Assembly (NCBI GenBank): GCA_002749535.1
Contig: MZZL01000407.1
Coordinates: 172,792-236,791 of the forward strand
Reading direction: 5' to 3'
Source of the DNA: Apophysomyces variabilis
Lineage: Eukaryota; Mucoromycota; Mucoromycetes; Mucorales; Mucoraceae
DNA length: 64,000 bases
Shown here: piece by piece, positions 13,003 to 23,141 of the stretch
How positions within the stretch are numbered: position 1 is the first letter of the stretch
Layout of the letters: every line of letters starts with the position of its first letter
Translations under genes and position numbers: made by a program
The notes under the pieces: generated by a model
Told to the model about the DNA's origin: nothing
The model's input: the letters and a program-made list of their open reading frames with translations, nothing else
The model's database searches: none

Positions 13003-13611
13003 TTATTTCTTGCCAGTACCAGCAGCCTTGGCCTTCTTGGTACCACGGAACTTCTTGGCACGGTTCTTCTTTTCCTTACGCTGCTTGCGGCCACCCTTGC
13101 CCTGCTCAGCCAAACCAATCTATAGGAAAATAGAAAAACGCAATGTCCACCATTTAGATTCTTTCTCCCATCGGAATCCCTACAAAAACCAAAAAAAGAA
13201 AACATACTCTGGCCAAACGGTACTTGGGCTCGAACTTCTTCAACGATTCAACGGAATCGTAAATCAAGGCAAAGCCAGTGGTCTTTCCACCACCAAAGTG
13301 GGTCTTGAAGCCAAAGACAGACACGACCTCCTTGTTAGCCTTGTACATTTTGGCGAGCTTTTCGCGGAGCTCATCCTTGGACACATTGGGCAAGCCAGGA
13401 TGGATGACATCGACGACCATCTGCTTGCGCTGGAGCAGGCGGTTGGTGAGGAACTTGCGAGTGCGGATGGTGACAGTCGAAGCGTCGGCCTGGAAGATTT
13501 TTAAAAAAAGTAGAAATATTCGGTTTTTGAGTCATCTCTCTTATCCATCGTTTTCCCCGATCCATCCGTTAACGTCGATAAGCGAATGGTCATGTTGCCG
13601 ATATTTACCAT
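13003..13611 (-). CDS. RPS24: 40S ribosomal protein eS24
   Basis: Component of the small ribosomal subunit needed for pre-18S processing. Three exons: 13611-13609, 13489-13208 and 13119-13003; 133 residues, the usual length. The first exon is just the ATG, followed at once by the donor GTAAAT. The second exon opens with [13 protein letters not shown]. The family core is obvious: [30 protein letters not shown], the signature [20 protein letters not shown], and a basic [16 protein letters not shown] tail. An ATG with no in-frame competitor, plus the missing Met in exon 2, fixes the start. A telomere-like box lies 16 bases upstream of the ATG. Codon use is strongly biased to C/G-ending codons in the last exons, as expected for a highly expressed gene. 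Confidence 0.96.
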
Positions 13612-13974
13612 GTTGTTCTCTGTTCGTTAGGGTTGGAGGAAGACTCTCGGAGACGTGATCCATGCCTCACTTTTGGGAGCCGGCCGTTGCCTGCCCTCTG
13701 TAGTCCGGCTGTAAAGCAGTCGGTGCGGCTCGGACAAGCACGAGCCGCGCGTCTTATGGGATTCAATCAAAATGAAACACCCAGGTACAGTACATGAATC
13801 ATGATGTCAATTTTATGTATGCTACGCATCATATTGCTGTAAGACAACAAATTTTTTGGGGTACAAGAGGATTAGAAAATTTCAGTGTATCAATAAACCA
13901 ATCTTTATATAGAATCTTCTGGTAACTTTGTTGTTTTCTTATGCAGATGATAAACTGCTGGGGAATGATTTGCA
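13612..13974. other. RPS24 promoter and MFS gene 3' flank
   Basis: The part next to RPS24 (13620-13770) is clearly richer in G+C than its surroundings, with several CCGGC/GCCGGC blocks, and contains the telobox. The left-hand genes read away from it. The rest is AT-rich 3' flank of the MFS gene. Confidence 0.5.
13627..13634 (-). promoter_or_regulatory. Telobox (AACCCTAA) in RPS24 leader/promoter
   Basis: The minus strand reads AACCCTAA, about 1.3 telomere repeats, ending 16 bases before the RPS24 start codon. Teloboxes of this kind are known promoter elements of ribosomal protein genes in several eukaryotes, including some fungi. The motif is seen directly; its use here is inferred. Confidence 0.5.
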
Positions 13975-15961
13975 TTAGACTTTAGCCAGTAACTTTCTAT
14001 TAACCTTCAGCTTGAGGAAAATAAGAACACAGGAACCGGCTAGATAGCATATGCCGGTGAATACTTTTGAAACAAGAAATGGTTGACTTTCTTTGACTTG
14101 TGCTTGAATAGCTCCGGAGATGGTAGGACCCAGTACAGAAAGGGCATTGGTCATAAGGATAAAAGCGAGTCCAGAAGGGAGTTGTTCCATACCCAAGATA
14201 GACGCAACAATAGGTGACACTACACGAAAAGAAGATCAGACTTTTTCTCTCTATAGCAAATAATTTATAGTAAACAGTTCTCTTTTTTACCAAGACTGAA
14301 GTATGAGCCGCAGAAGATGCCGAAAATCAAAGCAAAGGCAATCATGGAGGCGTATGTGAATGCAAACATCCAAAGCAAAAGCGAGCTTAAACCCCCAGCA
14401 ATGGAGAATAGAATGTTCGTATTCATTGCACCGAAACGATCAGCTACCATTCCGGTAATGATACGTCCTACAAAGTTTCCCACGGCGGCGAGTGCAATAA
14501 GGGAAGCACCCTGCGAATATGGTACACCATAACTCGTCGCATAGGCTTTTCGAACAACAACATGTCAATGGGTCAAAATTTTCTGTCCAGGTTGATGTCA
14601 ATCCCTTACATGCTAAGTAGAAGAAGGGAACACGGTAGCCCAGTAAGGTGATATTTGATCCGAGACAGAACAACGCACAGTTCACATTTTTGATGACACT
14701 AACATCGATCAGATCGGATAGTTTTTTGCCTTTCCGAGTGGGAGGTTTGCGATCCTTTACAAGTATCACGGAAACTATATCACAGGCTAGAAAAACAAAC
14801 CCCAGAATACGGTATGTCCTAAAATAATAAAATGGATGTCTATGTCTAAGTACTCGGAAGGTAAACCCACTTACCATGCAGGTCCTAACGTAGAATTGAT
14901 GTAGGACATAATGAAGGAAATAACCAGCCCACCAATACCAGATCCGCTGGCGGCCAGCCCTTGCGCTAATCCTCGCTTCTTGGTGAAATATTGAGGTGGC
15001 ACACTTGTCTGAATATAGCAGAAATAACAAGGTATTAAGGTTTCATGTCTGCTAAAAAAAACAAAAAAGCAAAAAAAAAAAAAATAGAGCTGGGCCCATC
15101 CCAACCGTCCCTTCCATTCCCCCCGCCCCCTTTATGTTACTCACCACTGTGGCGAACATAAACGACGCTCCTGTTCCGAAAAGCACCCCTTGTGTTAAAC
15201 ATAAATGCCATATCTAAGAAAGCAAGATGGATCCAAGAAAGAAAAAGAAGTCATGGTAAGCAACAGCCATTTATCAAAACCTGACATCTTTCCTCGGTCG
15301 ATAAACTGGCCATTTCCAGGCCGAGCGTAATTAAAATTGTTCCGATGGCCATCACCATCTGGACACCGCCAAGCGACCGTAAGATCTGAGCTAGTGGACA
15401 CATCAAGCTGACCATAATGAAGGCCAAAGTACCAACAAAGCTAAGCTCCACTCTGGCCGATATCCCGAAAACTTTCTGCTCGTAATAATCTTGCATTACA
15501 CCTATCCATGGAATAAGTTACACAGCGGGGCATCTTTCCTTTTTCTTCCGACAAAACCAACTTACCCCTACAAAGAAAAACCAAAGCCAGAATGGATTAA
15601 TGACAGGCGTTGGTTTCGTATCAACAAAGATGCTTCGGATACGAGCTGCATAGCCAAAAGAACGAGGGAAAAAAAACTCACCAGGCCATACTGGTACCGA
15701 ACGTGGTAAACTGTACAAGGAAGCATCCAAATACAACGAACCATCCATAGCCACCGTCAGGCTCTTGTTCGTCACGGATGGTGGCTTCTGCGTGATATCC
15801 ATTATGTATCGGTCAGTTCTATATCTGCTGGGTTATTTAGACATACCATCGCATGTATTTCCTCGTTGTGGTTCAAGTTGGTCAGAATCTGTACGTTCAA
15901 AGGCACCATAAGATGGTGTCCGATTTAACCATCTAGATTGATCTGGATGTGTAACTTCCAT
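13975..15961 (-). CDS. MFS transporter, monocarboxylate transporter-like (MCT/Mch family)
   Basis: Twelve-helix plasma-membrane carrier of the MCT-like major facilitator group, which in fungi includes Mch4/Mch5. The substrate cannot be read from sequence. Nine exons: 15961-15847, 15787-15682, 15567-15566, 15501-15281, 15213-15145, 15008-14875, 14818-14610, 14545-14291 and 14219-13975; 1356 nt, 451 residues. The hallmark PDGGYGW is at residues 48-54, after a hydrophilic N-terminus. Later landmarks include IWHLCLTQGVLFGTGASFM, FTKKRGLAQGLAASGSGIGG and GMVADRFGAMNTN, all typical of the family. The third exon is only two bases (GG) and completes the conserved SMAWGVMQDYYE. The donor at 15280 (GTTTTG) is weak. 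No regulatory motif was recognised. Family is near certain. Confidence 0.9.
15566..15567 (-). other. Two-nucleotide exon of the MFS gene
   Basis: On the minus strand the bases GG lie between a good acceptor (TTTCTTTGTAG) and a perfect donor (GTAAGT). Including them joins codon TG|G with G|GT and keeps the reading frame into GVMQDYYE. Skipping them puts the downstream exon out of frame. Confidence 0.6.
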
Positions 15962-18900
15962 AAGGACACAAAACGTCTAATGGGAGAAGAATCAAGGGGT
16001 TTGAGCAGTTGATGCTTGTTGACAGTGAATTAAAGGGATACCTAATTCTATGTGATATAAGTAAAAGAGAAGTGACACTACCCGGTATGTTTCTGCGGGT
16101 CCGCTTTTTTTTTCTTTTCTGATCTAAACCAACATAAGAGGGTTAAATTTGTGTGGGGGGGGGACTGTACCTCGTGGGAATCCCAAGCACTTTCTTTACT
16201 GACCCGAAAGTATGACCTGTAAAACCAAATGGGTAATAATTTCATCCTGTTTCTTGATAAAGAAACCTATTCGCCACACTGTAAGCGGAAATCAAAAACA
16301 GAGTACATGGCCCGCCCGTCTCAATGAACAGCACATGCAACAGTATCACGCTAAGTCCTGCATCCCTTACATTTTGCTTTTCAATTCTATACACACCTTT
16401 AACCAGTACTAAAAAGTGAAATAGCCGCTCTATTCACACTATATGTCTCCGTTCAAACCAAATAGCAAGGCAAAAGTACACCTTTGATGACATAAAAGCT
16501 TTCTCCGATTTGTATTCGCTTGTTATGGAAACGAACTATACTCCGATCGTCATACTGCATCTTGCCGCTATGATGCTATAAAAGTAATGGATATACAGTA
16601 TAGAAACACTTGTCCTATCCCAGTTCTTACTTTCATTATGTCAATTTCTTAGACATTGACTCTTATTTTCCATTGTTTAGGAGAAGAAATACGAGTGCTA
16701 AAGCATTGAAAACTGGATCAGCTAGAGATATTATCTTAGTGCGTCGGTTTCATGCTAATGGATTTGGACGAATGCCTTGATCGTATTTAGGCAAATTCAA
16801 ATGTTTCCAGCTGATTGAGAACCACGCGCGTTCCTTTTCTTCTCAAAATTTTGCACCCTTTGACCGTGAACATACTGAATGTCTTCCGAAATGATATGAT
16901 GCGTTCGCCTTCGAAGACTTAACTGAGTGGAAACGTTACCAAGGAATTTTTTTTAAAAAGCGGTAGAGTCTTAGTACATACTTCCATCAATAGCACACGT
17001 GGACTATAGAAGCAACGGCAAGTTTTTATTTCGAGGAGAAGCCGAAATAGATACGCAAACGTAGTGATTCTGTTTTTCATCCTCTGCCGTTCCGGTGATT
17101 TAAGGATCATCATATGTGCCAATATCTCAATGCGAATCAGAGAGGGAGACTTAACAATGTTTGTTGATGCGCTGTTTTTTGTTTGTGGAGCTTATATATT
17201 CCAGACATAACTACGGCAATCCAGCTTTACCATTTAAGACAAAGTGCATATCTACTCTTCGCCAACACTGCTTTTGTTTTTTGTTTCTTACGGACAATGA
17301 GTGATTAGGACGACATAAGTACTTTACTAAACAACTAGATGGGAATATTTCACCGGGATATTGCGATCTGCTCTCTGTCAATTGCATCTATTAAACGTGA
17401 AGCACCGAACAAAGATTATGAGCTATGAAGCAAACAACCGTGATTGCGCGATCAAATCAAAAGTGATAACGGCCTCGTGAAGAAGGAACATGATTATTGC
17501 GCCATAGAAGATAAACCTACGCAATCATACGCAAAGTGATGTTTAAAATATTTGGCAAGGTCATTGTGAATATCTTCATGAAAATACTTTTGGAAACACT
17601 TTCATAACAATTTCTGATGAATTCCATAAATCATGCGCAAGTTTCTATCAGTACGATGAACATGCTAAATATAGTCTTGGGACACCTGACCATGAGGCAT
17701 CTAGTCTTCAGTGCTACGGAGAGATCCGATCGACAGTAAGATGGTGCTCTTAGACACGAGATCCAAATTAGACAATATCAAATGCAACTCTACACCGTTC
17801 GAAGAAAATGTCCCGACATTATTATGTGATTTCCTACCATGGGGAGAGCATGCCGAATGGAACGCACAAACTTCAAATTACACGGCATGCATTATTTCCA
17901 ACTCTCAGGCAATCTTATCAAACTTTGTGAATTATACCATTTAAAAATACAAGACATTGATAGACGTCGTATGTATCAGCCAAGCGGACAAGAAACACGG
18001 AAAAATGGCAATCAAATACATGGACAACATATGTGAAAGAGCGAAAATGATTATTGCTGTTCCCGGTCTTTGTTATTGAGGCAGAGACCCGTTAATGGAG
18101 GATGTTACCAACAAAGATATTGAAGCCCACAATCATTCAAAGCTAAGAAAGTAATGGACTTGGGCAGGATGAGGATCATGAGGACGTTGAGATGTAATTC
18201 GATAACAGAGAGCCATGAACATATTTTGGCTTTCGGTTTGAAGCTAATGCACCAATGGAAAATATGAAGGACTGAAACAAAGACAGCAACGGATTTCGCA
18301 GACTTGACGAGTACATTGATATAATACAGCATGAGTGTAACGCAGAGAAAGTCAAAAAGTTCATTTCCTGAGTTATCGATGACATGGTCACAGAGGGGTT
18401 AGATAGTAAGCGAACGCGCTATCGGTGTGGATTACAAGATACTACTGATACATATATGGAGAGCAAATGCAGTCATCTATTGGGGCACATACGAAGGCGG
18501 TCTTGAATGGCACATATCCTATGACTCGAATGCGACGTTTAGTACAATCTTTTGTTGCAAATCTACCAAGTACATCCATCACTTATTTGCCATACTTCTC
18601 ACTATGACTATCATTATGCTGTACAGGAATTGGTTGATAAACACATTGATATTGATAACGAAGACGACTTAAAGTGGGTATGTTTGATATTACAGGGTGG
18701 AATGGAATCGAGCTTCGGGGTTACCTCCTTAGCATATATGAGGATTCTTGGTAGGTATTGCCACTGTCAATGCGACAGAAGGAATTCGACGTTACGGCAG
18801 ATTATAACTTCGAAACGTCACCAAATGACATCGCCGATATGGTTCCTTCCGGAATTGAACTAACAACAACACCATGCGGAAAACGTGCGCTTCCGTATTT

Positions 18901-19780
18901 TAAAATGTCCGACGACGGGGTCCAACTCATGGGGGCTAAAGATGGTTCAGAATTGGCCTTAATTTGCGAACTTTGTCCTTGGAATTGCTATGGTAACTGA
19001 CGCTTTCAGCAAAACGGTGTTTGGAAGACTTGTCGGTACACAGGCTTGGAACCTCCGTTCGCATGGAAGTACGGGGATTTTTTTTGTCTAAGCAAACCTA
19101 GTATGACTCTTTCAATAAAACCATGATTTTCTACTTTGCGGCAACACTATTTCCAAAGGATCTTAATGCATTTGTCTCTCCCTAATGTAGTTAACTCAGT
19201 TAGATAGAGAGACGCGTTTTTTAAATGGTCAGACGCATCGACGCTAATGGACAGGTTGACGTCTTTCACACTCCTAAGAAACGCCATATCATGATACGTC
19301 GCTAACATAATTGCGGATTTCTCCGGCCGAAAAGCTAAAATTTTGTCTTTCTACATAGTATCGTGGTTTGGTATAATGGACTCATCTCATTTCTGGACTT
19401 TTTGATGTCTACTACATCTATCAATCTCCTTATACAGCACTCAAGAATTAAGCGTTGCTGCATATATCTTCTCTAAACACATCATGCATCGATATAGCCA
19501 CAATCTTAGCAATGTTGGTTTGACCGTTTCCATCCAGAAGGAAACTCTTTCTTTGTCTACTGTGCGTCGGTATTGTTATGGTATATGTTAGATTGCTTTT
19601 TCAAAGCCACAGGAAGCAATATATGTGAGCAAAAAATATTGGCAAGAGCATAGCATAAACAAAAGTTTCTCTGTGGATTTTTATTGATACCGGGAACAAA
19701 AAGTCCTAACCCACAAATGTCGGTCTATATATGGCATAACTATCCGTAGCTCTCGTACAGTAAATGCTGAATTCCGCAAA
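15962..19780. other. Long gene-poor region
   Basis: 3.8 kb without a convincing gene. Short frames at 17711-18036 and 18427-19000 (plus strand) have mixed composition and could be remnants of an old gene, since one contains a fairly protein-like stretch (about residues 10-80 of the 18758-19000 frame). No family is recognisable and no set of splice sites joins them. I see no terminal repeats. Confidence 0.4.
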
Positions 19781-20143
19781 TCAGTCTTCATCGGTATCCT
19801 TGCTACGGCCATCGCCTTTAGCGTGATTATCATCATCATCATCATCGCCGCTAGTTCCAGGTTGCTGGTTAGTGCCATCAAGATCCTGAAGTCTCTGGCA
19901 TGTGGATGTAAATGCATTTAACCCACAAATTATACCGATGAACGTAGGATTTGTCTGTCTTTTAACTACAGCGACTTGTTCCAGAGCGTGTCCTTCCGCT
20001 GTGAAATCCTCGCGTTGTCTGTCCATCTGGATGCTTTCAGCTCGAGCCAAAAAATGGTTGCCATCGCGGTCTGGGATTACGCCTGCCTGAACTGTCACTC
20101 CGAGGTAGAAGCAGGTCACAGCAAAGACGATTCCAAATCGCAT
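19781..20143 (-). CDS. Small secreted Kex2-type protein, copy 1
   Basis: Single-exon gene for 120 residues. I chose the ATG at 20143 because it starts a clean signal peptide (MRFGIVFAVTCFYLGVTVQA) and because a TATA-like TATATAAAGG lies 60-70 bases upstream, inside the longer open frame. After the signal come GVIPDR and FLARAESIQ, then a dibasic KR at residues 61-62 that is a good Kex2 cleavage site. The predicted mature part begins with Gln, has two Cys at 73 and 82 (C-x8-C) and ends in a very acidic Asp-rich tail. The paralogue 1.9 kb away shares every one of these features. No known family is recognised; a role as a secreted peptide or effector-like protein is inference. Confidence 0.65.
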   Translation of the reverse strand: MRFGIVFAVTCFYLGVTVQAGVIPDRDGNHFLARAESIQMDRQREDFTAEGHALEQVAVVKRQTNPTFIGIICGLNAFTSTCQRLQDLDGTNQQPGTSGDDDDDDNHAKGDGRSKDTDED

Positions 20144-20203
20144 AATGTATGGTATAACGAAGCAAGAAGTAGTAAAGCTGAAAATTGCACTAAGGGTGTC
20201 TCC

Positions 20204-20214
20204 TTTATATATAC
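20204..20214 (-). promoter_or_regulatory. TATA box of secreted-protein gene copy 1
   Basis: TATATAAAGG on the minus strand, about 60-70 bases before the start codon at 20143. The same motif stands at the same distance from the paralogous gene. Confidence 0.5.
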
Positions 20215-21722
20215 TTAACAAACACTCAACTATTGCCTCCTGCCTAAATTAAGTATTCGGTCATATGCATGTTAAAATAAGAGGACACAAAGGATAGCTT
20301 CAGTCCATGTCTGATTATGAAGGAGCAAGAAATAAAAAGCAGGGCGCTGCGATTCTCCTTTGATTGAGTTTTGAACTACACATTTCATGCTACTTTATAC
20401 AATATAGTTCAACTACGGATGCGCTTTGATACACTCGCTGAAAATGTGCTTTGTGTGATGTTAATGGATGCACTACATTGTCGATGTTCTTATTTATTAC
20501 TAGCAATGACTGAAGCATTTAAGACTACAACCTCGCAGTTCGTATTGTTGACACAGAATAACTGGCTCTAGAGATCACGTGCTTATCGCATATGCATTGT
20601 AGCAGATCTATAAATCGGGATCTACCATTGCATTGCGTCGTTCTACATGTGCATAAATTAACTTCAAATTCTTTATCAACACGGATCCAGGATGCAATGA
20701 ATAGAACGGGTGTTACACAGATCTAGGAAGGTAAAAAAAAGCGTTAGTTAGATCTGCTAAGTTTCTAAAACTATCATGATACAGACTTCATACGTGTTAA
20801 TACCATCTTACCAGTAACTTTGATACTCACTTACCAGGCTATTGACTAGCTAGCCTATCCTGTGCCAGTTACCATGTCATTACTACTTGTAAGTCGGTTA
20901 AGGCGTGCACAATGCAAGCATGGTGCTTATTGGAGGAAACATGGTCGATAGATTTATATTTTAAGGTGTATATAATACCCATATGCGATTAGGCAATAGT
21001 TTAGAGCAGGCTGTCTGAGGGATTCAAGAAATCCGTTAAAGGTCGTTGGAAACGAGTTTTAAAACATATAGTGAATGATTTAGTGCATTGCTGCAGACCG
21101 GATACAAAGGTTGGGTACAAGCAACTTTTCCGAGCATGTTCCATATCATTTTTGATGTTATGTCGTTACCTATTTCTGTATTATTTTACTTAAAGTAGCA
21201 CTTCGTTAACAGTGTGCATTCATTGCTCATTGTATGAACCTGTGGTGTACAAAAACTTGCATTTATCATATCTAACTGTATAGTAGGCCAATCCATTGCG
21301 AACCCAATGAATTTTTGCCAAGAGATACTTATTGCAGATACTGTCATAAATGTTACTTTGTCGGATGCGATATTGGTTCGGTGCCAACTCATTCCTTTGG
21401 TTTTGGTTGATTCCGATCATCAATCAATTTAAGAAGCAAAATGCAATAAGATTAGGTTGACGCAGATACCATTGCATACCGGGGCTTAATCAATAGACAC
21501 TGTACGCCGTTTTTAACGAGGCAGCAAGTGGAACCGGATGTTCTTCACCTGTAAATAATTTCTCAAAATACAGACTTGGTAATTAAAAGATGGTATTTTA
21601 GGGTGCGTAACAAGTAACTACTCTGCGCAATTTTATTTTCATAAGAATAAAGGAACATATAAGACAAAAGCATTGATTGCACATTAACATTATTGACAGG
21701 TATACAAAGGACATTCAATCAA
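20215..21722. other. Spacer between the two secreted-protein genes
   Basis: AT-rich sequence with only short frames (20371-20571, 21186-21423) that show no family features. It contains the 3' flank of copy 2 and the upstream promoter of copy 1. Confidence 0.45.
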
Positions 21723-22022
21723 TCAATCTTTATCTTTATCGTCATTTTTGGGAACATTGGCACCAAGGGCCTCTTCAGCAGCTACGATAGTGGGACAGGC
21801 ACCTTTAACAAGAGGTAGATTACAGGCATTACTGACGATCGGACCTTGTCTTTTAGCCACGGCGACTTTTCCTTGTAGTTGCGAATTCTCGTATTGCTCG
21901 TTTCGTTGGATACTTTCAGCTCGAGCCATAAAATGATTATTAGCGCGGTCCGGGATTACACCTGCGTGGACCGTCAATGCAATATAGAAGCAGGTTGCAG
22001 CAAAGAGGATTCCAAATCGCAT
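21723..22022 (-). CDS. Small secreted Kex2-type protein, copy 2
   Basis: Paralogue of the gene at 19781-20143; single exon, 99 residues. Signal peptide MRFGILFAATCFYIALTVHA, then GVIPDR and FMARAESIQ almost as in copy 1. A dibasic KR follows at residues 57-58 and again precedes Gln, the two Cys are at 67 and 76 (the same C-x8-C spacing), and the end is acidic and lysine-rich. Between the shared blocks the sequences differ strongly, and copy 2 lacks the long Asp run. A TATA-like TATATAAAGG lies about 65 bases upstream. The pair looks like an old tandem duplication under constraint for secretion and processing sites. Function unknown. Confidence 0.65.
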   Translation of the reverse strand: MRFGILFAATCFYIALTVHAGVIPDRANNHFMARAESIQRNEQYENSQLQGKVAVAKRQGPIVSNACNLPLVKGACPTIVAAEEALGANVPKNDDKDKD

Positions 22023-22081
22023 AGTAAATGATACAGAAGAACAGGAACAGATAGAATATAGATCAAAAGAACAACATGGCA

Positions 22082-22092
22082 CCTTTATATAG
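22082..22092 (-). promoter_or_regulatory. TATA box of secreted-protein gene copy 2
   Basis: TATATAAAGG on the minus strand about 65 bases before the ATG at 22022, matching the position in copy 1. Confidence 0.5.
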
Positions 22093-23141
22093 ATTGCAAA
22101 CAGTTTAGTTTCCTGTTTTACATCTAACTTAGACTTTACGCCATATGCGTTATATAAATAACTCTAAGCTAACTGATGCTTTCACCTTGTCTCTTTCCAG
22201 AAGAACGGTACTTGGACACAGAGTGATGCAGGTTCTTCCTTTATTAATGTTTGAATTGTGCGTCCTATGCAGGTATAAGTGCAGATCTAAATCCCCATGC
22301 ACTGGCGCACGATATGCTTTGTATAACATTTGATCGTTAACTGCATCATTTAATATTACTATCTTTTTATTATCGATGGTAGTAAAGCATGGATAGCCCA
22401 GCTGCGCAAATGAGTGTACCTGACCGTGGCATTAACCTAGTATGGTAACACTATGCAGTAGCACGGGTGCAAACGAGACTTCGTTTGTATAGACGACCTA
22501 CAATCGCGATATGGTGCTGTGCATAGCTGTAAGTTGGCTTTGGAGTTTGCCATTAAGGCAAATAAACAGAAGACAGTGAGTTCAATGATCCGCGTGCATA
22601 GATTTGAGGGTATTTTAGACGATACGTTTACATTCTATTCAATTGTTTTTTTTACGATGTTAGGTAGTATTGTTCAGTGGCGTATATCGGTTTTCCTTTG
22701 AAAACCGTTCTTGAGGTATATGGATTACCTGTAATTTAAGGACGGCATAGAGTAGGGGAATTTCCCCCTTGCCCTGCGCACCGCGTAAAGCTGGTCAAGG
22801 ATCATTTGTTATGTACCCTAACCAAGGAGTCAACGGTTTGCAAAAGGAATGTAAGCCGATCGCAAAATGGTAGATTTTTTATTACGTACAAGATGAAGGG
22901 TAACACCGCCTATATTCTTGTGTGCCGATTTATTGCTGTTAGATTAGCATAGCCTTTGTCAGCTGGGATCTGCAGAAGACAGTCTATCTGTGGCAATTAT
23001 TGAACCCAGTATTACATTACAATAGGAGAAGAAAGATAAAATCTAGGACAAACATACTAAGCTATAGGATGAATTCTTCTCTAAAATCATATGGATATTG
23101 CAGACTGCATATATGGTGAATGTCCTTTTCTCTTCATTAGT
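22093..23141. other. Intergenic, no gene seen
   Basis: About 1 kb of AT-rich DNA with short unsupported frames. It lies 3' of the broken P450 and 5' of secreted-protein copy 2. Confidence 0.45.

Noticed and set aside
15268..15282. 15-base CATTTATCAAAACCT shared by the MFS donor and the P450 (near 24545)
   Set aside because: Both lie at or near weak GTTTTG donors, but a single 15-base match in 64 kb of AT-rich DNA can arise by chance and no longer homology surrounds it.
17711..19000. Series of short plus-strand frames as one spliced gene
   Set aside because: I could not find donors and acceptors that join them in phase, and no family resemblance supports it.
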